64,000 nt of DNA, taken from positions 1 through 64,000 of the forward strand of contig NZ_BAVQ01000071.1 in the NCBI RefSeq assembly GCF_000524475.1, in the 5' to 3' direction. Positions within the stretch are counted from its first letter, which is position 1; the number at the start of each line of letters is the position of its first letter. Below, piece by piece: positions 6,823 to 13,894 of this stretch. A program made the translations under genes and the position numbers. The notes beneath the pieces were generated by a model that made no database searches, was not told the DNA's origin, and saw only the letters and a list, made by a program, of their open reading frames with translations. Origin of the DNA: Tomitella biformata AHU 1821 (GTDB lineage: Bacteria; Actinomycetota; Actinomycetes; Mycobacteriales; Mycobacteriaceae).

Positions 6823-8034
6823 CTACGCGCTGGCTGTGGTCATCTTCACGACGCCGAGGGGCTGGTAGACGCTGACGTGGTAGCGGCTCTCGCAGCGGGC
6901 GCGCAGCTGGTTCTTGGAGAAGTCGTCGCCGACGCTGTCGGACCAGAGCACCTCGATCTGTCCGTCGGTGTCGACAGCGACCGTGCTCGGGTCGAGCAGC
7001 ATCCCTGTGTTGGCGGGCAGTGCGGTGCAGATCGCGACAGGCACGCTCCACAGGGTGCGCTTGGCGCGGTCCACCGGTCCACCGAGCTCGAGGCTGCCCG
7101 CGGTCGTGGTGCGTGCGAGCTCGAGGGATTCCCAGTCGGTCGGGCTCAGGACGAACAGACCTGCCCGGTGTCCGATGGACTCCACCGCGGTGACCGACTT
7201 GCGCGTGGTCGTCAGCAGATCAGTGGCGAACGCCTGCGTCTGGATGCCGACGGTGTTGAGCAGCCCGGTCAGCTGGCCTGTGCCTGTGCCGTTGAGCAGC
7301 TGGTCCTCGAGGGCGAGGTGCAGGCCGTGCAGTAGCTCATCGGTGATGAACTGCTCGAGGTTCGCCACGTCTCCGAGGACGTACTTGTCGATGGCCTCGG
7401 AGATGTGGGCAATGACCTTGAGCTCTCCCTCGACCGGGGTAAGGCCGTATGCGCTCGTCGGCTTCGCCGCGCCGGCCGCGACGACTGCGGCGGCGTTGGT
7501 GCGTGCGGTCTGCTGAAGCCAACGGAACACGGGGCTGGACTGGGTGACCACCGGGAGCGCGGCGAGCAGCTCCGAGAGCGGCTTGGCGTCGGTGACGATA
7601 TTGGGGCTCATCGTCACGGACACTGCGGTCTGTCCGGCGGGGAGCAGCGCCTTGGCGCCGGTGGGAGATCCGCCAACCATGCCCCTGATGGCGCGGTTGG
7701 CGAGGCCGGAGAACGACTTTGCGGAGGTGTCCATGTAGCCGCGGCCGGTGCGCTCGACCGTGCTCTCGTATCGGCCTGTCATGTGGTTGAGGGCTCCGAG
7801 GCTCTTCGTGCCAGTGCCGGGGCCGAAGTGCTTTTCGGTCGACTCCTGGCTGGCTCCGACGCCGAAGATGTCGACCAGCTTCTGGGATTGGATATCGAGC
7901 TCCTTGACCTGCTCGACTATGCCCTCGATGGCGGACTGCTCCTCGGGGGTGAGCTCGCGGCCCTCGGCCTTGGCTCCGTCGAGGATTGCTTCAGCGGACT
8001 TGAGCGCGGCGGCTCGGGTGTTTTTGATGGTCAT
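6823..8034 (-). CDS. HK97-type phage major capsid protein
   Basis: A 403-aa protein typical of the HK97 capsid family. The first 100 residues are charged and helical (LKSAEAILDGAKAEGRELT), resembling the removable delta/scaffold domain. The rest has family features such as SVTMSPNIVTDAKPLSELL, a segment around FRWLQQTART and the ending GDDFSKNQLRARCESRYHVSVYQPLG cut into strands of the A domain. ATG 8034 follows AGGAGG at seven bases. No separate prohead protease gene is found, so processing of the delta region would need a helper enzyme or be dispensable. It is the only structural gene in the element. Confidence 0.88.
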   Translation of the reverse strand: MTIKNTRAAALKSAEAILDGAKAEGRELTPEEQSAIEGIVEQVKELDIQSQKLVDIFGVGASQESTEKHFGPGTGTKSLGALNHMTGRYESTVERTGRGYMDTSAKSFSGLANRAIRGMVGGSPTGAKALLPAGQTAVSVTMSPNIVTDAKPLSELLAALPVVTQSSPVFRWLQQTARTNAAAVVAAGAAKPTSAYGLTPVEGELKVIAHISEAIDKYVLGDVANLEQFITDELLHGLHLALEDQLLNGTGTGQLTGLLNTVGIQTQAFATDLLTTTRKSVTAVESIGHRAGLFVLSPTDWESLELARTTTAGSLELGGPVDRAKRTLWSVPVAICTALPANTGMLLDPSTVAVDTDGQIEVLWSDSVGDDFSKNQLRARCESRYHVSVYQPLGVVKMTTASA

Positions 8035-8216
8035 GTTTCTGCCTCCTGGCAGCTCAAACGAAGTGTGTGGGTGGGGTGCCAGGGAGACGGGCGGGTTGGG
8101 ATGGCCACACCCTGCGCTTTCGCCAGGGGGACGGGCCCGTGTACCGATGGTCTCAATCTGGTCTTGCGGTCGTGCTGTTGCGGTTGGCCGGCGGGGTCGC
8201 TGTGGTCTTACCGGGC

Positions 8217-8234
8217 GTACCGATCAATCGGTAC
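8217..8234. promoter_or_regulatory. 18-bp palindrome upstream of the capsid gene
   Basis: GTACCGAT and ATCGGTAC are perfect 8-bp complements around CA. It sits in the middle of the 271-bp gap upstream of the capsid gene, the only long non-coding gap in that operon, about 180 bp before the ATG. It looks like an operator for a dimeric regulator. Its sequence differs from the putative repressor operator at 12031-12059, so a different protein may bind it. Confidence 0.55.
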
Positions 8235-8305
8235 CTCGGGGACGGTGTGCGCCGCGCCGCCAGCCAACTGCTAGTGAGAACTTTCCCTAGTGCTCGTGTT
8301 CGACC

Positions 8306-8521
8306 CTACAGGCTTGCGGCAAGTCCGTGCAGCCACAGCGCGCGGGCACCATCGGGGTCGTCGGTCTCGCGACACACTGCAGCGGCGAGAGCTGCGAGCG
8401 CTGCCGCGAATTGCGGCCAGTTCTCCGACTGCGCGACCTCGACGGCGACGAGCTCCTGGACGTACTGGTCTCCGTCGATGGCGGCGACGATCATGCGGGC
8501 GGCTTGCTGGGGGTGGGTCAT
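8306..8521 (-). CDS. 71-aa helical protein of unknown function
   Basis: A small Ala-rich, probably all-helical protein starting MTHPQQAARMIVAAIDG. No family is recognised. The ATG at 8521 is chosen because GAAGGAG lies six bases upstream; an earlier in-frame ATG at 8536 overlaps that ribosome binding site. It is the last gene before the 271-bp gap that precedes the capsid gene and follows the 54-aa gene by 11 bp, so it ends the middle operon of the element. Confidence 0.65.
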   Translation of the reverse strand: MTHPQQAARMIVAAIDGDQYVQELVAVEVAQSENWPQFAAALAALAAAVCRETDDPDGARALWLHGLAASL

Positions 8522-8532
8522 GTTGTGCTCCT

Positions 8533-8697
8533 TCATCGGTGAGTTCCCTTGCGGCTCAAGGTGCCCCAGCGGGTGGCGTCCCAGTGGTCAGCGGCGACGG
8601 GGTCGCGGGTCTCGACGACCTCCTCCTCGCGGCCGTCGACGAACTTGGCGACCACGCGGCGCAGCGGGCCCGGCCTTGGATCGGCGGTGTCCATCAT
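8533..8697 (-). CDS. 54-aa protein of unknown function
   Basis: A short charged protein (MMDTADPRPGPLRR...) with the segment VVAKFVDGREEEVVETRD, which may form a beta hairpin. Its ATG overlaps the TGA of the preceding Cys/His-rich gene (ATGA), indicating translational coupling. I recognise no family. It could be a small accessory or anti-repressor-type protein, but this is only positional. Confidence 0.6.
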   Translation of the reverse strand: MMDTADPRPGPLRRVVAKFVDGREEEVVETRDPVAADHWDATRWGTLSRKGTHR

Positions 8698-8822
8698 TTC
8701 CCCCGGTGGGTCGGGCAGACCTGGCTGTGGTGGCGGGTCAGATGCGCACAGCCGCCGTGCTTGCAGCGGAGTGCCGGCCGCTTGGTGCGTGCCTTGCCGA
8801 CGGCGAAGTGGAGGGTGCTCAT
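8694..8822 (-). CDS. 42-aa Cys/His-rich, probably zinc-binding protein
   Basis: A very small basic protein. Its second half carries CKHGGC, HLTRHH and CPTH, enough Cys and His ligands for one zinc finger. The ATG overlaps the TGA of the 146-aa gene upstream, and its own TGA overlaps the ATG of the next gene, so it lies within a chain of coupled small genes. Small zinc-ribbon proteins of this type are common in actinophage genomes and unassigned. Confidence 0.6.
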   Translation of the reverse strand: MSTLHFAVGKARTKRPALRCKHGGCAHLTRHHSQVCPTHRGK

Positions 8823-9259
8823 GCTGCATCGCCTCCACCCGGCACGACGGCCAGTGCGACGACCTTCTCGACGATCAGCTTGGACGGGGGCACGACGTGG
8901 ACCACGACGTGCGTGCCCTTGTGCGGTGCGGGCTCGATGGTGTGCGGCTCGTCGCGGGTGGGGTCGAAATGCCACTGGTGGGTATAGCCATAACCGGGAC
9001 CGAGCTCGACGTGTGAGACCACCGGGCGGCCGTCAGAGTAAACGTTGGGCGTGTGCCCGTACTCCTCGGCGACCTGGCTCAGCTGGTGGCCCAGCATGGT
9101 GATGGCGTCGGCGGGGAGCTCGAGCTCGTCGGCGAGGTCGGCGGGCAGATCGGGGTGACTCATGATCGCCTCGGTGGCCCAGCCGGTGACCTCGGCGACG
9201 ATGCAGGCGGCCCAGACGAGGACGTCGCCGGCGGTGTAGGTGGTGCGGTAGATGGTCAT
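8819..9259 (-). CDS. 146-aa protein of unknown function
   Basis: A soluble acidic protein beginning MTIYRTTYTAGDVLVWAAC. The middle is rich in Asp/Glu/Leu (PDLPADLADELELPADA) and the C-terminal half has beta-like stretches such as THVVVHVVPPSKLIVEK. No conserved motif or family is recognised. AGGAGAAG lies correctly before ATG 9259. It is nine bases downstream of the WhiB-like gene and coupled by ATGA to the zinc-finger gene below. Confidence 0.65.
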   Translation of the reverse strand: MTIYRTTYTAGDVLVWAACIVAEVTGWATEAIMSHPDLPADLADELELPADAITMLGHQLSQVAEEYGHTPNVYSDGRPVVSHVELGPGYGYTHQWHFDPTRDEPHTIEPAPHKGTHVVVHVVPPSKLIVEKVVALAVVPGGGDAA

Positions 9260-9268
9260 GTTCTTCTC

Positions 9269-9511
9269 CTAATGGTTGACGAGCGATTCAGAACAAGCTG
9301 CGCGTGCCGGACAGGTGCGGCACAGCGCGGTCAGGCGTGCGCGGGCGGCGCTGGGGTCGGCGTTCGGCTGGGGGTGGAGGGCCTCGTCGACGAGCCGCCA
9401 AGCGCCACGGCAGGCGGCGTCGGTGAGGTTGGGCCGGTCCGTGAGAATCTCGGCGAGCAGGGACAGGTCGCCGGGCTGATACCGCGGGGGCATCCGCTTC
9501 TTCGGGGTCAT
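9269..9511 (-). CDS. WhiB-like Fe-S/zinc cluster protein of the element
   Basis: An 80-aa protein with the WhiB cysteine arrangement: a first Cys in DAACRG, then LCRTCPARAACSES giving CxxC and a Cys five residues later. WhiB proteins carry a 4Fe-4S cluster and bind the primary sigma factor. The usual G(V/I)WGG turn is absent, so this is a reduced form, as in several mycobacteriophages, where phage WhiB proteins can repress host whiB genes and cause superinfection exclusion. The ATG overlaps the TGA of the RepA-type ATPase gene. A role in controlling host or helper transcription is inferred. Confidence 0.7.
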   Translation of the reverse strand: MTPKKRMPPRYQPGDLSLLAEILTDRPNLTDAACRGAWRLVDEALHPQPNADPSAARARLTALCRTCPARAACSESLVNH

Positions 9512-10935
9512 GCGACGGCCTCCTCGTTGGCCTTGCCGACGATGCACGCGACACACTTGCCCGTGGTGCCAAGCGGCTTGGAACAGGTCGGACAGGGCAA
9601 GGAGGCGGCGGGATTCGCTACACCCTGCGACGTTGCCGCCTTGCCGCCTTGGGCCTCTTCACTACCTTGGCCACCCCCGCTGACCTGCAAGGTGGCAGAA
9701 GATTGCAAGGCGGCAGGCTCTACAGGTGTCGGTAATGTTGGCTGCGATGTTGCCGCCTTGGCGTCGGTTCGCCGCCACCACCACACGCCGGGGATCTCCG
9801 GCCGGTACGCCTCGATGATCTCCTCCTCCTTGTTGATGCGCTCCTTGGCACGGCGGGCCTTGTCTGCGGAGTAGCCGGCATCCCCCGCGGAGCTGTAGAC
9901 CTCCTTCGCGAGCACCGGGCCGTCGGCGAGCAGATCGAGTAACCACGCGTCGAGCGCGTCATGCGCGCCGGACTCCCTCGCGGGGCCGGCCGCCTGCGAG
10001 CGGAGGACGTCGCCGACAGTGCGGTCGGATTCGCCGATGATGACGAACCGGCCTACGTCCGCTGATTTGCCGCTGTCGGTGGTGACGGTGTGGGACTCGA
10101 TCCGGTACGTCAGCGCGAGGTCCTCCTCCCCGATGCTGTTCTTCTCTTGCGAGAGGATCCGGTCGCCCTCGTCGCCCTCGGTGTCCTTCGCGAACCCGAA
10201 CACGGCGCGCGCTACTTCGCCGAACGCGGACGAGCCGTTGATGCCGGCCACCACGTCGCCGTTGCCGGACTTGTTCAGGTGCGCGATGCCGAGCACTACG
10301 CCGTCGATCTTCTCGGCGAGCTTGGACCACGGCTCGATGAGCGAGCGCACTTCGTTGTTGCGGTTGACGTCGGTCTTGGATCCGATGGTGGACATGAGCG
10401 GGTCGACGACAACGAGCTTCACGTTCGCGGCGAGCAGCTGCTCGGTGAGTTCCTCCATGTCGTGTGAGGACAGGAACCGGACCTCTTCGCCGTCGAGGTT
10501 CACCCGCGGCATGTAGACCTTGTCGAGGTCCGCGCCGGCCGCGCGCAGGCCGGGCTTGACGACGTACTTGGCGGACTCCTCTGCGGCGATGTAGGCGACG
10601 CCGACGGGCCTGCCTTCCCAGCATCCGGCGAGGGTGCCGGTTGAGGCGCTGGCGGCGAACCAGCGTCCGGCGGTGGACTTTCCGGCGCCGGGACGCCCTG
10701 CGAAGAGGGCCAGCGCGCCGACGGGGACGCGCCCTTTCTCTCCGTAGTTCCACGCCCACACGGGGACGTCGTCGCGCTCCTGGGAGAACGCGGACAACGT
10801 CACCGCGCGCCGCGGTTCCGTCGGGCTATTCTTCCTTTCTGGAAGAATTGAATCCTCGGTGATCTGGTCCCGTTCGCGGGCCTCGTCGAGCAGGGCGTCG
10901 AGGTCGGTCTCGGGGCCATAGCTTCCGTAGCTCAC
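9508..10935 (-). CDS. RepA-type AAA ATPase / helicase-loading replication protein
   Basis: A 475-aa protein. A RecA-like ATPase core has Walker A GRPGAGKST (about residue 80) and Walker B LVVVDPLMS, followed by GIAHLNKSG in the position of the sensor region typical of hexameric RepA/DnaB-like ATPases. A winged-helix part (DKARRAKERINKEEE) and a C-terminal zinc ribbon (CPTC...CVAC) follow. It probably drives replication of the excised element. The GTG start at 10935 overlaps the stop of the upstream 79-aa gene and has GGAAGGG before it. Confidence 0.75.
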   Translation of the reverse strand: MSYGSYGPETDLDALLDEARERDQITEDSILPERKNSPTEPRRAVTLSAFSQERDDVPVWAWNYGEKGRVPVGALALFAGRPGAGKSTAGRWFAASASTGTLAGCWEGRPVGVAYIAAEESAKYVVKPGLRAAGADLDKVYMPRVNLDGEEVRFLSSHDMEELTEQLLAANVKLVVVDPLMSTIGSKTDVNRNNEVRSLIEPWSKLAEKIDGVVLGIAHLNKSGNGDVVAGINGSSAFGEVARAVFGFAKDTEGDEGDRILSQEKNSIGEEDLALTYRIESHTVTTDSGKSADVGRFVIIGESDRTVGDVLRSQAAGPARESGAHDALDAWLLDLLADGPVLAKEVYSSAGDAGYSADKARRAKERINKEEEIIEAYRPEIPGVWWWRRTDAKAATSQPTLPTPVEPAALQSSATLQVSGGGQGSEEAQGGKAATSQGVANPAASLPCPTCSKPLGTTGKCVACIVGKANEEAVA

Positions 10936-11171
10936 GCCGCCACCCTTCCGGCCACAATGGCCAGCGCCTCGCGCTCGAGCTCGCCAGCGCCCTGCCATGC
11001 CTCGCGGACTTCCTCGAGGGAATAGCCCGGGCAGAGGCCGGCAGAGAGCAGGTGCAGGCAGGCCTCCGCGCGGCCACGAGGACTAGGTGCGTCGTAGTCG
11101 ATGGGCCAGGGGTGTTGCCGCGCTACGCGCTGGCGAGGGGCGAGCGGGCGGTGCTGCAATTTAGCTACCAT
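10932..11171 (-). CDS. 79-aa protein of unknown function
   Basis: A small basic protein starting MVAKLQHRPLAPRQRV; the second half (SLEEVREAWQGAGELEREAL) looks helical. It is translationally coupled to the RepA-type ATPase by a GTGA overlap, which suggests a replication-related job such as a loader or ssDNA partner, but no family is recognised. Purine-rich AAGAGAGAGA precedes the start. Confidence 0.6.
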   Translation of the reverse strand: MVAKLQHRPLAPRQRVARQHPWPIDYDAPSPRGRAEACLHLLSAGLCPGYSLEEVREAWQGAGELEREALAIVAGRVAA

Positions 11172-11196
11172 GGTGCTGTCTCTCTCTTGAGCTCGC

Positions 11197-11223
11197 GGGG
11201 CCGGCCGGACTATGGTCGGCCCC
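11197..11223. terminator. GC-rich hairpin between two small-gene groups of the element
   Basis: GGGGCCGGCC pairs with GGTCGGCCCC (one mismatch) around a 7-base loop. It separates the 49-aa gene from the replication genes. There is no T-run on either side, so it may act as an attenuator. Confidence 0.4.
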
Positions 11224-11258
11224 TTCTCGATGGCGGTGCAGCGCCGTTGGTGGATGGA

Positions 11259-11408
11259 TCAGGTGAGGTTCTCGCCCAGGGCCAGCGCGAGCTTGCGCGC
11301 CGACCAGGTGTCGACGGTGATCTCGACGAGCTCCCCCTCGACGTTGCGGACGGTGAGCGTGGCGCGCGCGCCGTCGACCTCGACGTGGGGCAGGTAGCTG
11401 GGCATCAT
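11259..11408 (-). CDS. 49-aa protein of unknown function
   Basis: A tiny protein starting MMPSYLPHVEVDG, then beta-rich (ATLTVRNVEGELVEITV) with a helical end. Its first ATG overlaps the TGA of the upstream membrane-protein gene (ATGATG arrangement), giving tight coupling. No family is recognised. It could be a small DNA-binding or inhibitor protein, but nothing proves it. Confidence 0.55.
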   Translation of the reverse strand: MMPSYLPHVEVDGARATLTVRNVEGELVEITVDTWSARKLALALGENLT

Positions 11409-11665
11409 GCGGACACCCCCAGCGAGACCAGGATCTCCACAGCGCCGATGACCGTGCAGTAGGTGACGATCAGGGCCAGGACGGTCAGTGCGAGGTTGCC
11501 GGCCAGCTCCCAGCGGGCGGCGCGCTTGGCTGCTGCGTCGTCGGCGAGGATCTCGGCGAGCAGCTCGGAGACTGTGCGGCCCTCGTCGGTCGCCTGCATG
11601 ATGAGTGAGGTGGCGTCCCAATCGGCGAGCGGCGGGTGCGGGTGGCGGTTCGGTACGGTAGTCAT
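11405..11665 (-). CDS. 86-aa small membrane protein
   Basis: The N-terminal 55 residues are soluble (SLIMQATDEGRTVSELLAEI). The C-terminal third is one strongly hydrophobic helix (LALTVLALIVTYCTVIGAVEI). GAAGGAAG precedes ATG 11665. It is the first gene after the excisionase-like gene and coupled to the 49-aa gene. Single-helix proteins in such elements can be superinfection-exclusion or lysis-related factors, but no family is recognised. Confidence 0.6.
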   Translation of the reverse strand: MTTVPNRHPHPPLADWDATSLIMQATDEGRTVSELLAEILADDAAAKRAARWELAGNLALTVLALIVTYCTVIGAVEILVSLGVSA

Positions 11666-11808
11666 GGAACTACTTCCTTCGTGAATGCTGGTGGTGGTCT
11701 CGTTGCCCTCGATGCCCTGGCCGGCGTCGGGGGCGTTTTGGTCTGTCCTGTGGACTCCAGGCTCTTGAATCCCTGGGATGTACTGCACTGGTGTTGCGCC
11801 GCGCATGG

Positions 11809-12006
11809 CTACGCGGCCTCGACGCCGAGCAGGTCGAGCAGCTCCCGGGTGGGGATCACGTAGCGCGAACCCATCCGGATAACGCGGACTGGGAACTCCC
11901 CCTTCTGGGCGAGCGCGTAGGCGGTCGATTTGCCGATGCCTAGCGCGCGGGCTGCCGTCTGCAGGTCGGTGGTCACTCCGAGTCCGAGTGCTTCTGTGCG
12001 GTCCAT
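11809..12006 (-). CDS. excisionase / AlpA-like HTH DNA-binding protein
   Basis: A 65-aa winged-helix protein of the excisionase class: DLQTAARALGIGKSTAYALAQ forms the helix-turn-helix, and FPVRVIRMGSRYVIPTRELLDLLG is the typical wing and following helix. GGAGG five bases before ATG 12006 fixes the start over the ATG at 12018. It is transcribed divergently from the XRE repressor, with operator-like repeats between them. The expected job is directing excision with the integrase and possibly activating the leftward genes. Confidence 0.8.
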   Translation of the reverse strand: MDRTEALGLGVTTDLQTAARALGIGKSTAYALAQKGEFPVRVIRMGSRYVIPTRELLDLLGVEAA

Positions 12007-12030
12007 CGTTGCCTCCAATTTCGTGATCTC

Positions 12031-12059
12031 GTTCAGATCCGATTATTTGAACGTGTTCA
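12031..12059. promoter_or_regulatory. candidate repressor operator between xis-like and XRE genes
   Basis: Three GTTCA/TGAAC half sites occur: GTTCA at 12031-12035, TGAAC at 12048-12052 and GTTCA at 12055-12059. The last two form the palindrome TGAACGTGTTCA. The array lies in the 108-bp divergent intergenic region, where a phage-type repressor would control both genes. Confidence 0.6.
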
Positions 12060-12102
12060 CGGATAGTTCTATCAGAGCTTCGCGATTCCCGCAATCTCTG
12101 CG

Positions 12103-12108
12103 TATCCT
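12103..12108 (+). promoter_or_regulatory. -10 element of a probable leaderless XRE repressor transcript
   Basis: TATCCT is followed by exactly six bases and then ATG 12115, and no ribosome binding site precedes that ATG. This spacing puts transcription start at the A of the ATG, the arrangement of leaderless genes common in actinobacteria and in many phage repressors. Confidence 0.6.
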
Positions 12109-12114
12109 TACGAC

Positions 12115-12732
12115 ATGTCGAAATCTTGGGCCGACGAGCAGACGGCGCGTATTGCAGCAGAAATAAAGGCACAGAGGGGCAAGCGCAGTGGAAAGTGGCT
12201 AGCGGATCGAACCGCGGAGTTGGGGCACGGCGTCTCACGAACAACCATCTCGGAGCTCGAGACCGGCAAGAGGAAGAGCGTCACTGTTGCCGAGCTCCTC
12301 ATCCTCGCTCTTGCGCTTGAGGTTCCTCCCCTGCAGCTACTCTTCCCGCGCCTGCCTGACGGACCCGTAGAGCCATGGCCGGGCGCACAAATGCCCACCT
12401 ACGAAGCAATTCAATGGGTATCGGGTCACCGCGCCCCCTTCTACCTAGAGTCAGGGCACTTAGCCTGGAAAGAAGCGGCTCCTGGGCCACTTGGGCAGAC
12501 TTGGACCTGGCTCAAAATCAATAATTCCATCGAGGACGCCAGCATTCTCGTTGAAGAGGCAGCGAGGCACGCCCAACACCTCCAGAACTTCCCTGGCGGC
12601 GAGATAACCCCACAGGAAATAGAGGACGCCGCCGCGGCTTACGAATTAGCGTGTTTCCGCCTCGAGGACCTGGCCTCCATCCGTCGCGACCTCGAGGCTC
12701 GGATTCAACGCGACGAGCAATCCGATGGCTAG
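12115..12732 (+). CDS. XRE-family transcriptional repressor
   Basis: A 205-aa protein. The N-terminal 70 residues form a lambda-repressor-like HTH (WLADRTAELGHGVSRTTISELE). The rest is helical (SIEDASILVEEAARHAQHL) and probably mediates dimerisation or signal input. It is likely the immunity repressor that keeps the element silent and controls the divergent xis-like gene through the GTTCA/TGAAC array. Translation is probably leaderless. Its stop lies inside the start of the integrase gene (8-bp overlap), so repressor and integrase are co-expressed. Confidence 0.85.
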   Translation: MSKSWADEQTARIAAEIKAQRGKRSGKWLADRTAELGHGVSRTTISELETGKRKSVTVAELLILALALEVPPLQLLFPRLPDGPVEPWPGAQMPTYEAIQWVSGHRAPFYLESGHLAWKEAAPGPLGQTWTWLKINNSIEDASILVEEAARHAQHLQNFPGGEITPQEIEDAAAAYELACFRLEDLASIRRDLEARIQRDEQSDG

Positions 12733-13855
12733 GCCGCCGCTCCCCCTTGGCACCTGGGGCACCGTCACCCGCAAGGAAATATCCGAGGGGCGCTGGCGGG
12801 CTCGGGCGAAGTACCGCGACCTCGACGGAATCACCCGCAGGCTCGAGCGGTTCGACACCTCTGCGGCGAAGGCAGAGCGGTCCCTCGTCCAGGCGGCGAG
12901 GGACAGGCGCAAGCAATCCGGCGGCGACACGCTCACCGCGGAGTCCACCGTCGCGCAGCTGCTCGACAACTGGATCGACAACGCCGACGACGGCACCCGG
13001 CGCCCGCAGACCCTCGACGACTACCGCTCGTCCATCGAGGGCCATATCCGGCCAGGCATCGGCGAGGTGCGCATCCGAGAGGCGACCGTCGGCAACCTCG
13101 ACAGGTTCCTGCGCGGCATGGCCGGCGACGGTATCCGCAAGCGCACGCGCACGGTTCTGATGCTCGCGTTCGCCTACGCGGCCCGGCTCGACCTCGTCGA
13201 CACCAACCCTGTGCGCGACACCTCGACCGTCCGCAAGCAATCCGCCGGCGTCGAGGTGCCCACCATCGCCGACGCCCACCGCTACCGAGCGGCCATCGCA
13301 GAGTGGTGCGGCGGCAACAAGACTGGGCCACCTCGAGGGAATGGTCTCCTCGAGGTGGTGGACGTCGTGCTCGGAACCGGGCTGCGGCCTGGCGAGGTGC
13401 TGGCGCTGCGCGTCGAGGATCTCGATATCAAGGCCGGCACCCTCACGGTGGCGGGCACGGTCGTGGGCAATCAGCGTCAGCCGACGCCAAAGACGCGCAA
13501 GGGTCACCGGACTGTGCGCCTGCCAGCGTTCGCGCTCAAGGCACTACAGCAGCGTCTAGACGATCCCCTCGTCGACCTGACCGGGATGCTGTTCCCCTCG
13601 TCCACCGGGACTGTGCGCAGCCGGGCCAACCTCGACCGTCAACTGCGCGAAGCTCGGCCCGATGATCTCGTTCACATCACCCTGCGAGCACTGCGCAGAT
13701 TGGCGGCCACGACCGTCGACCAGGCGCTCGGGCTCGAGGCTGCATCCCGTCAGTTGGGGCACTCGGGCACTGCGGTCACAGAGCGCCATTACGTCGACAG
13801 GCCGGACGTGGGGCCGGACGTCGCAGAGGCTCTCGGGGTGCTCGCGCCCCAGTAG
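12725..13855 (+). CDS. int: tyrosine integrase of the element
   Basis: A 376-aa phage-type tyrosine recombinase. An N-terminal arm-binding part (residues about 1-70) is followed by a SAM-like core-binding domain and the catalytic domain. Box I Arg is in GTGLRPGEVLALR; a Lys lies in PKTRKGHRTVRL; box II reads RALRRLAAT; then QLGHSG and the nucleophile Tyr in ERHYVDR. Aligned on the LRR, the first His of the usual HxxR triad appears to be Arg. The gene ends 68 bp from attR. It recombines attP with the tRNA-Arg 3' end. ATG 12725 overlaps the repressor gene. Confidence 0.92.
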   Translation: MARPPLPLGTWGTVTRKEISEGRWRARAKYRDLDGITRRLERFDTSAAKAERSLVQAARDRRKQSGGDTLTAESTVAQLLDNWIDNADDGTRRPQTLDDYRSSIEGHIRPGIGEVRIREATVGNLDRFLRGMAGDGIRKRTRTVLMLAFAYAARLDLVDTNPVRDTSTVRKQSAGVEVPTIADAHRYRAAIAEWCGGNKTGPPRGNGLLEVVDVVLGTGLRPGEVLALRVEDLDIKAGTLTVAGTVVGNQRQPTPKTRKGHRTVRLPAFALKALQQRLDDPLVDLTGMLFPSSTGTVRSRANLDRQLREARPDDLVHITLRALRRLAATTVDQALGLEAASRQLGHSGTAVTERHYVDRPDVGPDVAEALGVLAPQ

Positions 13856-13856
13856 C

Positions 13857-13883
13857 CAGAGTTTAGGGGTGGTTTAGGGGTGA
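13857..13883. repeat. candidate integrase arm-type site, right arm
   Basis: AGAGTTTAGGGGTGG then TTTAGGGGTGA: two GGGGTG blocks 11 bp apart, in the same order and orientation as at 5654-5686. It lies between the integrase stop and the attR core. Confidence 0.5.
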
Positions 13884-13894
13884 AACACGAAAAT

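Noticed and set aside
12518-13507. Long minus-strand open frame (329 codons) opposite the integrase
   Set aside because: It is antisense to a clear integrase and repressor; composition is Arg/Ala/Gly/Pro-rich as expected for a GC-rich shadow frame.
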